A stretch of DNA of 64,000 nucleotides from Ensifer sp. LC11 (GCF_001695835.1 NZ_MBSO01000013.1:82854-146853); one strand, 5' to 3'. Shown: positions 35,061 through 46,253, numbered from the stretch's first letter. Notes: generated by a model not told the origin, from the letters alone. Translations and numbers: made by a program.

Positions 35061-36011
35061 TTACCAGCCCGGCAGCATATGGCTCTGCCTGAGGCGCGGA
35101 TAGCGCGGGAAGCCCTTGATGTCGGCCTCGAGGTCGTCATTGGCGCTGATCGGCGTGATGTTGTCGAGGCAGGCGGTGATGTGGTTGCTGATCGCATTCG
35201 AAAGCGACGGCGAAAGCCCCGGTCGCTTCATGATGCCGATCTGCACCGGCGCCAGCGCCGGGAACCCGTCGGCGAGCGTCAGCACCTTCATGCCGGGACG
35301 AAGGGCCGATTCCGGCAGGACCGAAACCGCCATGCCGGCAAGGACGGCGGCAGCGACGACCGTTGACGACCAGCTCGTGAACAGGATCTGATACTCGCGG
35401 CCGGTCGCATCGAGTGCCGCACAGGCCGCCTGGCGCCACAGACAGTCACGGCGACCGACGGCAAGCGGGATCGGTGCGTTCTCCGGCAGCGGATGGTTGA
35501 TCGAGCTCACCCAGCAGAGCGGCTCGGTACGCACGACATCGGAGGCACGGGCACGCGGGTTATGGGTGACAAGCGCAATGTCGAGGTCGCCCTTGGCCAT
35601 CTTCTCGGCGAGGTCGACCGAGGGCTCGCAGACGATATAGAGCTCGACATTCGGATGTGTCTTGGCGAAGCGCATGATGATTTCGGGCATGTAGCGGTCG
35701 GCATAGTCGTCGGGCGTGCCGATGCGCAGCGTGCCTTCAAGGCGGTTGTCGTCGAAGGAAGCGATCGCCTCGTTGTTGAGACGGATCATCCGGCGCGCGA
35801 AATTGAGCAGGCGGTCGCCCTCGACTGTCAGTCGGTTGCCACGGCCGTCCTTCATGAAAAGCGCCTTGCCGATACGCTCCTCCAGGCGCCGCATCTGCAT
35901 GGAAACGGCGGATTGCGTCTTGAAGACCCGGTCGGCTGCCTTGGTGAAACTGCCCGTGTCAGCGATCGCGACGAAGGTCTGAAGTTGATCGATATCAAGC
36001 GGTGCGGACAT
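35061..36011 (-). CDS. LysR family transcriptional regulator
   Basis: This is a 316-aa LysR regulator. The helix-turn-helix (residues about 8-65) reads LQTFVAIADTGSFTKAADRV then KTQSAVSMQMRRLEERIGK. The substrate-binding domain includes LRIGTPDDYADRYMPEIIMR. ATG 36011 is chosen because it puts the HTH at the usual distance; a longer frame exists upstream. It is divergent from the DUF1127 gene across about 200 bases, which may be its target. No cognate pathway gene is obvious. It is convergent with katA. Confidence 0.92.
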   Translation of the reverse strand: MSAPLDIDQLQTFVAIADTGSFTKAADRVFKTQSAVSMQMRRLEERIGKALFMKDGRGNRLTVEGDRLLNFARRMIRLNNEAIASFDDNRLEGTLRIGTPDDYADRYMPEIIMRFAKTHPNVELYIVCEPSVDLAEKMAKGDLDIALVTHNPRARASDVVRTEPLCWVSSINHPLPENAPIPLAVGRRDCLWRQAACAALDATGREYQILFTSWSSTVVAAAVLAGMAVSVLPESALRPGMKVLTLADGFPALAPVQIGIMKRPGLSPSLSNAISNHITACLDNITPISANDDLEADIKGFPRYPRLRQSHMLPGW

Positions 36012-36218
36012 GGCTGTGATGCATCCATAAGATTGTTTGATGAATATCATTAAAAACATTCGTTGGACTGATCAATAAGGATTTGCGATCTATCAGGGGC
36101 AAATTCATCGATCCCCTTGCCGGCAACGACGCCGGTGATTCCCAAATCTCTTGGCCCGCCCCTGCGTTTGACCTCCCCGCAGGGGGTGGGCCTCTTCGTG
36201 CCTGAAAGGAGCAAAGCC

Positions 36219-36515
36219 ATGCGCACGACCCAGCACGTCCTTAATCTCGACCTCGTTGCCGGAAAGCAGTCCCATGCGTCCCGCGCCGTCGGTGTCACGG
36301 GCATGCTCACGTCCACATGGCGCCAGCTCCGCAATCGCTACGCGATCGGTCGCCTGAACGACCTGGATGACCGCCAGCTCCTCGATATGGGGCTGAAGCG
36401 CGAAGATGTGCACGAGGCGATCACCTCGCCCTTCTTCGACAATCCGGCGAGCTATCTGACCCGCGCATCGCGAAACCGTGCGAGCCTCTTCTACAAAGGG
36501 ACCCGTCACGACTGA
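36219..36515 (+). CDS. DUF1127 domain protein
   Basis: This is a 98-aa protein with a C-terminal DUF1127 motif (TWRQLRNRYAIGRLNDLDDR then QLLDMGLKREDV). DUF1127 proteins are small, basic and often highly expressed. Some alphaproteobacterial members bind RNA and modulate phosphate or nitrogen metabolism and sRNA turnover, but this one has a longer N-terminal region. ATG 36219 is preceded by GAAAGGAGC. It is divergent from the LysR gene. Confidence 0.88.
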   Translation: MRTTQHVLNLDLVAGKQSHASRAVGVTGMLTSTWRQLRNRYAIGRLNDLDDRQLLDMGLKREDVHEAITSPFFDNPASYLTRASRNRASLFYKGTRHD

Positions 36516-36644
36516 TTGTCCCCCATGGCGCATCCCGCCGCTTGAGATGTGCCAGTCGAGCATGATCCGCGAAAGCCTGCCGCCAACGCGGGTCATGCTG
36601 CGAATTCCGCTGCAAGTTTCCTCAATACGATTGAGGACGGAAAC

Positions 36645-36705
36645 ATGCAGCAGTTCAAAGTGTTAAAGCGTCCCTTGCGCGTCTGATCGACGCGCGGCGC
36701 TTTAA
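36645..36705 (+). repeat. Dispersed hairpin element with 13-codon micro-ORF, copy 2
   Basis: The micro-ORF MQQFKVLKRPLRV runs from ATG 36645 to TGA 36684-36686. Inner stem GCGCGTC (36677-36683) pairs with GACGCGC (36689-36695) around a loop holding the stop codon. Outer stem TTAAAGCG (36663-36670) pairs perfectly with CGCTTTAA (36698-36705). Compared with the copy at 7837, the inner stem differs by a compensated pair and the peptide keeps KVL-RPLR. Confidence 0.75.
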
Positions 36706-36782
36706 AGTTTCGGTGCTGCTGACCTCAACGGTCGCGTGCCCAAACGTTCCCCGCAGGGTAGAGCCAATAGACCCTGCCGCTT

Positions 36783-36824
36783 GGCCCGGTGCATGACCAA
36801 GACATGTACCGGGCCTTTTTCTTT
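36783..36824 (+). terminator. Rho-independent terminator
   Basis: GGCCCGGTGCATG (36783-36795) pairs with CATGTACCGGGCC (36803-36815), 13 pairs with one G-U, followed by TTTTTCTTT. It probably ends transcription from the DUF1127 gene or from the repeat element. Confidence 0.85.
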
Positions 36825-36909
36825 CTCCATGCTTGAGAAGTGCGCACACTCTCTCCGGCGCCGAGCACGGCGGCGTGGAGGCGTCGATGATGTCAGCGGG
36901 AAGGGCTTC

Positions 36910-37740
36910 TCAGCTCTTCGTGCCGGGCCCGGTCTTGTAGATGTCGAACAGCGCCTCGACGTTCTTCTGGTATTCCTTCTGCATCTCCAGCCCGGTGTCG
37001 AACATGCTGTTCATCACCTGGGAGAATTGCGCCAGCGCCGGATTGTCGGCGGCGGGCTTCTGCGCGCCGGCGGCACCTGCCTGCATCATATCCTGAAAGG
37101 CCTTGACGAAGGGGTTGTCGGCGAAAACATCGGAAGCCTTGGGCTTCTCTTCTTCCTTCTTGCCCAAGCCAAAGAAGCCTTGCATCGCCTGAGTGAAGGG
37201 ATTGTCGAAGGGGTTCGGTTGCGGTTCCGGCTTCTTGGCAAAGCCGGTGGCCTCCATCCATTGCCGCATGGCCGTTGCCATCGGATTGTTGGCGAAGGCA
37301 TCGCTCGCAGCGGCAAACTGCCCGGTCGTCTGCTTGAACAGCCCACCCATCAGCGTGTCGGCCATGACCGGCAGCATCTGTTTGTAGATTTCCTGGCTGA
37401 TGCCGGTCAATTGAGCAGCCTGCGCGGCGACGGCCCGCGACATTTCCTTCGAGCCGAACAATTGTCCAAGAACGCCGTTGCCATCAGCCATGCCCTGAGG
37501 CGTGAACGCCTGGCTCATGTCTTCGAAGTACTTGGCATAGTTGCCGCTGCCGAGAGCGGTCAGCAGCGCACCGAAATCGTAAGGGTTGGCAGTGTTGCGC
37601 TTGAAGGCGGCGGAGAACGCCGGCAGCAACGCCGCAGTCGCCTTGGTCATCTGCTCCTGGGCGAGGCCGAATTGCTGCGCCATCAGCTCGATGGCCTTGC
37701 CGTTCTGTGCCTGTGCGAACATGTCAAAAAGCGGTGCCAT
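36910..37740 (-). CDS. DUF937-like protein
   Basis: This is a 276-aa soluble protein. The N-terminal half has a DUF937-type pattern (MAPLFDMFAQAQNGKAIELM, LLPAFSAAFKRNTANP, FGALLTALGSGNYAKYF). The C-terminal half is helical with repeated DNPF segments (NPFDNPFTQAM, FADNPFVKAF, ADNPALAQF), a short-motif repeat about 15-40 residues apart. The tail resembles phasin-like helices (TGLEMQKEYQKNVEALFDIY), so a granule-surface role is an alternative idea. It is the first gene of a minus-strand run, but separated from gshA by 110 bases. Confidence 0.7.
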   Translation of the reverse strand: MAPLFDMFAQAQNGKAIELMAQQFGLAQEQMTKATAALLPAFSAAFKRNTANPYDFGALLTALGSGNYAKYFEDMSQAFTPQGMADGNGVLGQLFGSKEMSRAVAAQAAQLTGISQEIYKQMLPVMADTLMGGLFKQTTGQFAAASDAFANNPMATAMRQWMEATGFAKKPEPQPNPFDNPFTQAMQGFFGLGKKEEEKPKASDVFADNPFVKAFQDMMQAGAAGAQKPAADNPALAQFSQVMNSMFDTGLEMQKEYQKNVEALFDIYKTGPGTKS

Positions 37741-37851
37741 GCCAGTTCCCCTTCGGCATCTCGACGCGCGACGCTGCAAGCGACGCATATCCTTGCACTA
37801 TAACGGGAAATTGGTGTCTGGAAACCGGTATTTGATGGTGCTCGGCGGGCA

Positions 37852-39225
<1,374 letters not shown>

Positions 39226-39470
39226 GAGCGTCTTCTTTTGTTTGGACGACTCTCGCTGGATAGCGGGAGTTGATGGAGGCTGCTTGAACCGTAATCAGGT
39301 GCGGTGCAAGTCAATTTCTTTCAAGATCTCATCAAAAAAAGTAGGACGATTGCTTGCGCTGGAACAAGCCCCCGAGACAACAGACCAATCTTTCCAACCG
39401 GTCGTTGTTTCACACTTCCGCTCTTCTCTTAGGAGAGGAATTGGCAAGCGGATTGTTCCGGAGCGACCGG

Positions 39471-40208
39471 TTATCGCCAGTCGCCGACGGTCGCTTGAAT
39501 GACCGCCATGGCGGCAACGGCGGCGGTGTCGGCCCTCAGGATGCGGGGTCCGAGCGGGACGGCGGTGACGAAATCGAGGCTGCGCAACAAAGTCCGCTCG
39601 GCCTCGGAGAAGCCGCCCTCAGGACCGATCAACAAGGCAAGCTTCTTCTCCTTGATGCCGGCAAGGATCGGTAACGGATTCTGGCTGTCGCTGCCTTCGT
39701 CGCAGAAGATGATACGCCGGTCGTTCGGCCAGGTGGAAAGCACGTCCTCCAGCCGGCGCGGCTCCTCGACCGTGGGAATGCCAAGCACGCCGCACTGCTC
39801 GGCCGCCTCGATGACATTGGCGCGCACCCGCTCGATATTGCCGAGCTTGCCTTGCACATGCTGCGTCATTACCGGCTGCAGCACGCCCGCGCCCATCTCC
39901 ACGGCCTTCTGGACAAGGTAGTCGAGCCGCCCGACCTTCAGCGGCGCGAAGAGATAGACGAGGCCACAGGGCTCGGGCTGCTGCCGTGTCTGCTCGACGG
40001 CAGTCAGCACCAGCCTTTTCTTGCTGGCCAGCGAAAGTTCGGCCCGCCATTCGCCGTCGCGCCCGTTGAAGACAAGGATCGAGGAGCCCTCTTCGTAGCG
40101 CAGCACATTCACCAGATAGTTGAATTGTTCCTTGGTTGCCTCCTGGGCGGAACCCGCACTGAGGGGATGTTCGACGAACAGTCGCTGCATGCGAAAATTG
40201 GCGCGCAT
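39471..40208 (-). CDS. rsmE: 16S rRNA (uracil-1498-N3)-methyltransferase RsmE
   Basis: This is a 245-aa SPOUT methyltransferase. A small N-terminal PUA-like part includes QRLFVEHPL and [20 protein letters not shown]. The SPOUT knot shows [15 protein letters not shown] and [18 protein letters not shown], diagnostic of RsmE. ATG 40208 gives the usual length. It begins 10 bases after the phosphate transporter gene stop, so the two are likely cotranscribed, an arrangement with no obvious functional link. Confidence 0.94.
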   Translation of the reverse strand: MRANFRMQRLFVEHPLSAGSAQEATKEQFNYLVNVLRYEEGSSILVFNGRDGEWRAELSLASKKRLVLTAVEQTRQQPEPCGLVYLFAPLKVGRLDYLVQKAVEMGAGVLQPVMTQHVQGKLGNIERVRANVIEAAEQCGVLGIPTVEEPRRLEDVLSTWPNDRRIIFCDEGSDSQNPLPILAGIKEKKLALLIGPEGGFSEAERTLLRSLDFVTAVPLGPRILRADTAAVAAMAVIQATVGDWR

Positions 40209-40218
40209 AGAGGAACCT

Positions 40219-41724
40219 TCACATGAAAATGCCGGAGAGGATGAAATAGAGGACGGCCGAAAGTGCCGCCGATGCCGGAACGGTAATGACCCAGGCACCG
40301 ACAATCGTCAGGAAATGTGAGCGGCGCACGAGGCGCCGACGCCGGACTTCGGTAAAGTTGGTTTCCGCCGTTTCCATAAAGTCGGTCTGCCCGGTCTGCT
40401 GCCGGACATAGTGCAGGCGACGCTTGGAATTGCGGATGTACCATTCGCGGAAGAAGCCGACGCCAAAGACGGCGCCGACAGCCGTGTGCGTCGAGCTGAT
40501 CGGCAAGCCGAGCGCCGAGGCCAGGAGCACCGTGACGGCGGTGGCGAGCGCCACACAGAAGGCGCGCATCGGATTGAGCTTGGTGATCTCCTGGCCGACG
40601 ACACGGATCAGTTTCGGGCCGTAGAGCAAAAGGCCGATCGAAATGCCAAGCGCGCCGATCGCCAGCTCCCAGAGCGGGGCCGGCGATTTCTGCGTCGTGA
40701 TGACCCCGTCGAGCGCCGAAACGATCGCCGACAACGGACCGATCGCGTTCGAGACGTCATTGGCGCCGTGGGCGAAGGAGAGCAGTGCCGCAGCCACGAT
40801 CAATGGCAACCGGAAGAGCCGCCGCAAGGACTGGTTGCGGTTGTCCAGGCCCTCCGATTGCCTGATGATCCAGGGCCGGGCCTGCAGATAGACGGCCACA
40901 CCGGCGACGACACCGGCGGCAAGGCCGACGGGCATCGAGATCGCCGCCACTTGAACCAGCGCGATCACGGCAAGATAGGCGGTAAAGCAGCCTGAAGTGA
41001 CGCCGAGAATAACAGGCATCCATCGCCTGGCCGCGGCAATCTTGTCTTCGCGGTAGATGATGAATTCCTTGAGGAAGGCGAGGAACGCCGCGGCGATCGT
41101 GCCACCAAGCAAAGGCGAGACCATCCAGCTCAGCGTGATGCCGGCGAGCGACCACCATTGCACGCTGGCAAAGCCGGCAGCGGCGATACCCGCGCCGACG
41201 ATGCCGCCGATGATCGAGTGGGTGGTCGAGACCGGGGCTCCGGAATAGGTGGCGATGTTGATCCAGGTGGCCGACGAAGCGAGCGCCGCCATCATGATCC
41301 AGACGATGGCCTGAGCGCCGAGCACGTCTTCGCCGTGGACGATGCCCGCTTCGATCGTCAGCGAAACCTCCCGGCCGGCAAGCAGCGCGCCGGCAATCTC
41401 GAACACGGCGGCGATGGCAAGTGCGGTCGCCATCGACATCGCCTTGGCGCCGACGGCCGCGCCGACATTGTTGGTCACGTCGTTGGCGCCGATGTTCATG
41501 GCCATGTAGCCGGCGATGGCAGCGGCTGCGATGATGATCGGCGCACTTGCGGAACTTGTTACGAAGCTTGCGGCGAAGGCCATGCTCAAAAGCAGAAACA
41601 GGCCCGCGAGCGCCGGCGCCGCCAGGCTGCGGCGAACGTGCTGCGATGCTTCCTCGGCCAGGCTGAGCTTGTCCAGGTCTTTGTCGAGCGTCTGTTTTGC
41701 AAGGCGTGTGCGCGGCTTGGCCAC
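40219..41724 (-). CDS. PiT family low-affinity inorganic phosphate transporter
   Basis: This is a 501-aa inner-membrane protein with about ten to twelve helices and the duplicated PiT signature: [19 protein letters not shown] near residue 80 and [16 protein letters not shown] near 320. It also has STTHSIIGG and [12 protein letters not shown] repeats. PiT carriers import phosphate (as metal-phosphate) with protons. The start is GTG 41724 with GGAG upstream. The N-terminal 40 residues are charged and variable. Confidence 0.94.
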   Translation of the reverse strand: MAKPRTRLAKQTLDKDLDKLSLAEEASQHVRRSLAAPALAGLFLLLSMAFAASFVTSSASAPIIIAAAAIAGYMAMNIGANDVTNNVGAAVGAKAMSMATALAIAAVFEIAGALLAGREVSLTIEAGIVHGEDVLGAQAIVWIMMAALASSATWINIATYSGAPVSTTHSIIGGIVGAGIAAAGFASVQWWSLAGITLSWMVSPLLGGTIAAAFLAFLKEFIIYREDKIAAARRWMPVILGVTSGCFTAYLAVIALVQVAAISMPVGLAAGVVAGVAVYLQARPWIIRQSEGLDNRNQSLRRLFRLPLIVAAALLSFAHGANDVSNAIGPLSAIVSALDGVITTQKSPAPLWELAIGALGISIGLLLYGPKLIRVVGQEITKLNPMRAFCVALATAVTVLLASALGLPISSTHTAVGAVFGVGFFREWYIRNSKRRLHYVRQQTGQTDFMETAETNFTEVRRRRLVRRSHFLTIVGAWVITVPASAALSAVLYFILSGIFM

Positions 41725-41853
41725 TGCGAGGAAACTCCATTGTCACCACGGCCACTAAGGCCACAGCAACACGCATTCAAGTGGATTTGCTGGACATCGG
41801 CGCATAACGCGTCGGGATCACGCGTTCAGGGCATCGGATGCCGTTCCTGAAAG

Positions 41854-42360
41854 CTATCCGTTTGCCGCCTTCGGCATCGGTTCGGCCACCACGGTCATAC
41901 GCGCGCCAAAGGCGAGGATGAGGTCTTTCAGCGATGGCTCGGCCACGCGCGACGCTGCCTCCTTGTAGTCGACCCATTCCAACTGTCGCCGACCTTCCTC
42001 GGGGAAGTGCTTGCAGAGGTCATCCACTTCCAGGGCGTGGACCTGCACTTTCACCGAGATCTTGAGACCGTGATCCATGCGCTTCTGATAGAGATAGAAA
42101 CCGATCGCGGCCTTTTGCACGTGGCCCTTGACGCCGGCTTCCTCGTAGGCTTCGCGTTCCGCCACTTCATGGGCGCGCTTGCCTTGCATCGGCCAGCCCT
42201 TGGGAATGACCCAGCGGCCGGTGTCGCGACTGGTGATCATGAGGATTTCGAGAGCCTTGGACTTCTTGCGGATGCGGTAACAGAGCGCGGCGTACTGCAT
42301 GCGCGCCGGGCGGCGCAACATCAATTGGACATCGGATGCGAGCCTGTTCAGGAAGTTCAA
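41854..42360 (-). CDS. NUDIX hydrolase
   Basis: This is a 168-aa protein with a NUDIX box spanning GWPMQGKRAHEVAEREAYEE (ending EAGVKG). An alpha-beta-alpha sandwich includes MQYAALCYRIRKKSKALEIL. NUDIX enzymes cleave nucleoside diphosphates linked to another group. The clade resembles rhizobial DIPP-type or polyphosphate-related hydrolases, but the substrate is not fixed. The start is unsure: TTG 42360 with AGGAG 11 bases upstream, or ATG 42321. Confidence 0.9.
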   Translation of the reverse strand: MNFLNRLASDVQLMLRRPARMQYAALCYRIRKKSKALEILMITSRDTGRWVIPKGWPMQGKRAHEVAEREAYEEAGVKGHVQKAAIGFYLYQKRMDHGLKISVKVQVHALEVDDLCKHFPEEGRRQLEWVDYKEAASRVAEPSLKDLILAFGARMTVVAEPMPKAANG

Positions 42361-42670
42361 GGTCGTCTGCGCTCCTCTCGGCGAATCAGTGGTTTCGGAT
42401 GCTGTTCGAGCCAGTATGGCAGGGTCCTGTTGCGTGTAAATGTCGCTGCCCTCGGGTGGCTGGATATGTCGCCAGCTTTCGGCCGAACTGTGGTCCAGAT
42501 ACGACAGGATATGGTGCTTTCGCGTCGGTTTTGCAAACCGTCCAACAACCGGGCGTTGATCCAGAGATCACGATTGACGACGAGGCGGAATGCTTCGAGA
42601 TCAGTTCTGAAAGGTTCGATTGGGGCGTGAACGGAGTGCCGCCACGTTGTCCACGCGGCGCGCCGAAATG
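42361..42670. other. Intergenic region without recognised content
   Basis: About 310 bases lie between the NUDIX and GntR genes, both on the minus strand. Short frames occur on both strands but lack plausible starts or known motifs. It may be decayed coding sequence; I see nothing I can name. Confidence 0.4.
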
Positions 42671-43459
42671 TCAGCCGGCTCGGTCACGCTGCTGCAAGCG
42701 CAGTCGCGCTATGCGGTTCCATTCGCCGGTGCGTTCCGCCTCGCGGGTCGCTGCGGCGACGAAATCGATATGGCTTTGCGACGCGGCTTTGGCCGCCGCC
42801 GGGTCCTTCGCCATGATGGCATCATAGATGGCTTCATGCTGGGCAAGCAGCCGGGCTCGCGCACCCGGCGCGTCGAACACCGAATTGCGATGAAAGAAGA
42901 TGCCCTGCTGGAGCAGCCGATAACAGGCGCGCAGCGTGTGCAGGAGGATGATGTTGTGGGCGCTCTCGCCGATCGCCTGATGCAGTTCGATGTCGGCTTC
43001 CAGCTCCGCATCGAAGTCGCCGGCGGCGTGGGCCGACCGCATGCGCTCGATGATCCTCGTCAGGATGTCCCGGTCGAAATCCGTGGCGCGGATTGCCGCC
43101 AGTTCCGCTGTGAGGCCCTCCAGTTCGCGCCGGTATTCAAGATAGTCCTGCGTCGCCTTGTGGTGACGGGCGATGAGGTCGATCAGCGGTTTGGAAAAGA
43201 TCTGCCCGACGACGTCGGCGACGAAGGTGCCGCCGCCATGGCGGCTTTCGACCAGGCCGCGTGCCTCCAGCTCCTTGAGCGCCTCGCGCAGGATCGGCCG
43301 CGACACGTCGAAGCGCTTGGAAAGCTCTCGCTCGCCCGGCAGCCGGTCCCCGTCGCGCAGCACGCCTTCGAGGATCAAGAGCTCGATCTGCTGCACAACC
43401 TCGTCCGCCGTGCGACTGTGGCTGATACGGGCAAAAAGATCGATCTGGTCGTCGGTCAC
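42671..43459 (-). CDS. GntR family (FCD/FadR subfamily) transcriptional regulator
   Basis: This is a 262-aa regulator with a winged helix in residues about 15-80 (GDRLPGERELSKRFDVSRPI, then LREALKELEARGLVESRHGG). A C-terminal FCD helical domain follows with metal/ligand residues such as DIELHQAIGESAHN. Regulators of this type control glycolate, lactate and related acid metabolism (GlcC, LldR, PdhR). The glcDEF operon lies 3 kb away, making it a candidate glycolate regulator by inference. The start is GTG 43459 with GGGAGA upstream. Confidence 0.88.
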   Translation of the reverse strand: MTDDQIDLFARISHSRTADEVVQQIELLILEGVLRDGDRLPGERELSKRFDVSRPILREALKELEARGLVESRHGGGTFVADVVGQIFSKPLIDLIARHHKATQDYLEYRRELEGLTAELAAIRATDFDRDILTRIIERMRSAHAAGDFDAELEADIELHQAIGESAHNIILLHTLRACYRLLQQGIFFHRNSVFDAPGARARLLAQHEAIYDAIMAKDPAAAKAASQSHIDFVAAATREAERTGEWNRIARLRLQQRDRAG

Positions 43460-43733
43460 GGCATGGTCTCCCGGATCACGAAGGATTGGGAACAATCCCA
43501 GTCACGAACGCAATCGATACTCATGAGTTGGAGCGGTCGGAAAGCAAAAGCGTACACGCTTCTTCCATCCCTCTCTGCGCCGCAATCTAGGCAGCCGACG
43601 CAAAGTGGTCAATTTGCTTGTCCACTTTCGGCGACTGACAAAAATCAAACTGCGGCAATGCGTCCTTTGTTCTTTTGCTCGTTCGGTTGATAAGAAAGTC
43701 GTGATGAACGCGTGAGGGGGACAAGAGCGCTTC

Positions 43734-45008
43734 ATGGCAAAGGGTAGTTTTGCTTTTCCGGTGGCGCCGATGCGCGCCCTGGCCTTGGGCGAGGTTCATT
43801 CCCGCCCCTATGCATTGGTGACGACGCCGCGGGTGATCTTTCAGCTCGCCTTCCTCACCGACGGCGGCTCGATCGTCGATCACGCGGTGCTGTCGGAGCT
43901 GACACGCGCACGCGGTATCGCGCCTCCCGGTCGCGACGCCAACCACCACGCCATGCCCTGGGGACAGGGCACGCTGCGCTGGGAGCGTCATACCGAATTC
44001 TCCACATATTTCTGGGATGCGCCGCCGCCGGAGCAGTTTGGCGGCGAGGTGCCGATACATCCCTTCGGCGACGGCTTTTCTCCGCCGGGCTCGCTGATCT
44101 CGGGCATAAGGCTTGAGATCAGGCCGGATACGCCGGAAACCCGCGAAGCAATCAAGCTCTTCGATCCGACCAGCCTCTGTTTCAGCGAGACCAAGAACGG
44201 CCAGGCGGTGATCGTTACCGACTTTCGCCAGAACGGCGATGGGCTGACGCAGATCCTGGTGATCGATTGCGGCATGACGGAAGCCGGGACCGGCGCGCTC
44301 GTCCAGCGTCTGCTCGATATCGAGACCTACCGGACATTGGCGATGATGGGCCTGCCGCTTGCGCAGTCGCTGTCGCCGGAAATCCGCCGGACCGAAGACG
44401 GCCTGACGGGGATAACGCAGCGCATGAAGGAGAACGTGCGCGAAGAGGCCGACGACATGCTGGCCGAGATCACCCGGCTTGCTGCTGATCTCGAGGCCGG
44501 TGCGGCGCTCAGCCTTTATCGCTTCGGCGCCAGCCGCGCCTATTATGGCATCGTCCAGGAGCGCATTCGCACGCTCGCCGAAACGCCGGTGCCGGGCTAC
44601 GAGACCATCGGCACCTTTCTTGAACGACGCCTCGCGCCGGCAATGCGCACCTGCCAGTCGGTGGAGGAGCGGCAGGCCAACCTGTCGCGCAAGCTCGCCC
44701 GCGCCACGGCGCTCCTCAGGAGTTGGGTCGACGTTGAACTCGAGCGGCAGAACAGCGCGCTTTTGAACTCGATGGACCGGCGCGCCAAGCTGCAGTTGCG
44801 GCTGCAGCAGACGGTCGAAGGCCTGTCGGTCGCCGCCATTTCCTACTACGTCGTCGGGCTGTTCGGTTATCTCGCCAAGGCTGTCAGCCACGAGCTGCCG
44901 ATCGATCCGGGTCTCCTCACTGGCCTTGCCGTCCCCTTTGCCGTGGCCGGCGTCTGGCTGATCGTGCGCCGCATCCGCCGCCACCATGAGGACGGCGAGC
45001 ACAAGTAA
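43734..45008 (+). CDS. DUF3422 family membrane-anchored protein
   Basis: This is a 424-aa DUF3422 protein. The N-terminal part resembles a cytosolic enzyme-like domain (LGEVHSRPYALVTTPRVIFQ, WERHTEFSTYFW). A long helical stretch follows (about residues 215-350), and the C-terminus carries two hydrophobic helices (about 360-410), indicating membrane attachment at the end. The function of the family is unknown. It sits between the GntR regulator and the glc region on the plus strand. Confidence 0.9.
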   Translation: MAKGSFAFPVAPMRALALGEVHSRPYALVTTPRVIFQLAFLTDGGSIVDHAVLSELTRARGIAPPGRDANHHAMPWGQGTLRWERHTEFSTYFWDAPPPEQFGGEVPIHPFGDGFSPPGSLISGIRLEIRPDTPETREAIKLFDPTSLCFSETKNGQAVIVTDFRQNGDGLTQILVIDCGMTEAGTGALVQRLLDIETYRTLAMMGLPLAQSLSPEIRRTEDGLTGITQRMKENVREEADDMLAEITRLAADLEAGAALSLYRFGASRAYYGIVQERIRTLAETPVPGYETIGTFLERRLAPAMRTCQSVEERQANLSRKLARATALLRSWVDVELERQNSALLNSMDRRAKLQLRLQQTVEGLSVAAISYYVVGLFGYLAKAVSHELPIDPGLLTGLAVPFAVAGVWLIVRRIRRHHEDGEHK

Positions 45009-45010
45009 AG

Positions 45011-45210
45011 CAATTCCAGCAAAAGTGCGCAGCGGTTTTGCGTCCGGAATTGCGAGAGGCAACAATTCCAGCAAAAGTGCGCAGCGGTTTTGCGTCCGGA
45101 ATTGCGAGAGGCAACAATTCCAGCAAAAGTGCGTAGCGGTTTTGCGTCCGGAATTGCGAGAGGCAACAATTCCAGCAAAAGTGCGTAGCGGTTTTGCGTC
45201 CGGAATTGCG
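45011..45210. repeat. Four tandem copies of a 52-bp palindromic element
   Basis: Units begin at 45012, 45064, 45116 and 45168, spaced exactly 52 bases; the last is cut short at about 45210. Each holds an inverted repeat CAATTCC...GGAATTG enclosing GCAAAAG and CGGTTTTGC. Copies 1-2 differ from copies 3-4 by one base (GCGC versus GCGT before AGCGG). It lies 3 bases after DUF3422 and before a convergent LysR gene. The sequence resembles widespread rhizobial intergenic palindromes. Confidence 0.92.
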
Positions 45211-45250
45211 AAAACGAACGAGGCGGAGCGCTTCCGTGAGGAGAAGCGCT

Positions 45251-46147
45251 CTATTGTTCCCAATAGGGAACCGGCCCGTAAAGCCCGGCCAGATAGTCGA
45301 TGAAGAGCCGCACCTTGGCTGGCAGGAACTGCCTGCTCGGATAGACCGCCGAGAGCGTCAGCTGCTTGGACCCTTCCCATTGCGGCAGCACCTGCACCAG
45401 CTGGCCGCTGCGCAGCTCCGGGCCGATATCCCAGGTGGAGCGAAGCGCTATGCCGGCACCGGCGATGACAGCGGCGCGCACGATCTCGGAGGAATTGGTG
45501 ACGAGCGGCCCTTCCGGATGCCAGACCAATGCGCCCTCCGGCCCCTCGAGCTTCCAGTTGTCGTTGTTGTGGGCGGGCAGGCAGAGGTGGTTGGCGAGTT
45601 CGCCGATTTCCTTCGGTGCGCCGTTGCGGGCAATGTAATCCGGCGAGGCGCAAAGCAGCCGGCGGACCGGCGCAAGCTTCCTGGCAACCAGCGACGAATC
45701 CACGAGCTCGCCGATTCGCACCGCCATGTCGAAGCCTTCTGCGACGATGTCGGTGAAATCGTCTGTCAGCACGATGTGCAGCTTCAGATCCGGATGATCC
45801 TTCATGAACTTCGTCAGATGCGGCGCGATGTGCATCCGGCCGAAGGAGGTGGGGGCAGAAATCCTGAGCACGCCCAGCGCATGCGACGACCGGCCGGAGG
45901 CATAGGCCTCGGCCTCCTCGATGCCGGTGAGGATGCCGAGCACCCGGTCATAGAACCCCTGGCCGGCTTCCGTCAGCGAGATCTGGCGCGTCGTGCGCTG
46001 CAGCAGCCGCGTGCCGAGGCGATCTTCGAGCCTTTTGATGCGCTTGGAGATGACGGCTGGGGAAAACCCCAGCACTCGCCCCGCTGCCGACATACTGCCG
46101 GTGGAAACGACCCGTGCAAAAATCTCAAGATCACCTAAATTCGTCAT
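45251..46147 (-). CDS. LysR family transcriptional regulator
   Basis: This is a 298-aa LysR protein of the CrgA/AaeR-like group. The helix-turn-helix includes LEIFARVVSTGSMSAAGRVL then GFSPAVISKRIKRLEDRLG. The substrate-binding domain begins near LRISAPTSFGRMHIAPHLTK. ATG 46147 is preferred to an upstream TTG at 46150. It is divergent from glcD across about 100 bases, so it is a plausible regulator of the glycolate oxidase genes, in competition with the GntR protein. Confidence 0.92.
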   Translation of the reverse strand: MTNLGDLEIFARVVSTGSMSAAGRVLGFSPAVISKRIKRLEDRLGTRLLQRTTRQISLTEAGQGFYDRVLGILTGIEEAEAYASGRSSHALGVLRISAPTSFGRMHIAPHLTKFMKDHPDLKLHIVLTDDFTDIVAEGFDMAVRIGELVDSSLVARKLAPVRRLLCASPDYIARNGAPKEIGELANHLCLPAHNNDNWKLEGPEGALVWHPEGPLVTNSSEIVRAAVIAGAGIALRSTWDIGPELRSGQLVQVLPQWEGSKQLTLSAVYPSRQFLPAKVRLFIDYLAGLYGPVPYWEQ

Positions 46148-46253
46148 CAATCGTTGCCATTGTTTCCAAAACGGAAAAGCTCAATAGCATTTGCGAGGGC
46201 TCCGTCCTAGTGGTAAAGAAAATGAACCAATTGATGCGCGACGGGAGAGGCTG

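Larger units (their letters stand above)
36516..36909. other. Intergenic region with repeat element and terminator
   Basis: About 390 bases lie between the DUF1127 gene and the minus-strand DUF937-like gene. They hold the second hairpin/micro-ORF element (36645-36705) and a plus-strand terminator (36783-36824). No other gene is supported. Confidence 0.6.

Noticed and set aside
35061..36011. LysR gene next to katA as the oxidative-stress regulator LsrB
   Set aside because: Cysteine positions do not match what I recall for LsrB, and oxyR already sits on the other side of katA. Left as an unnamed LysR.
36724..36745. Minus-strand GGAAC-N15-CGTT near the repeat element
   Set aside because: The spacer is 15 instead of 16-17 and no minus-strand gene follows within 700 bases.
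45011..45210. Possible CRISPR array (regular 52-bp repeats)
   Set aside because: The units are directly abutting and almost identical throughout, with no unique spacers and no cas genes.
43587..45653. Long minus-strand open frame opposite DUF3422
   Set aside because: Runs through the tandem palindromes and has no domain; the plus-strand DUF3422 gene explains the coding signal.
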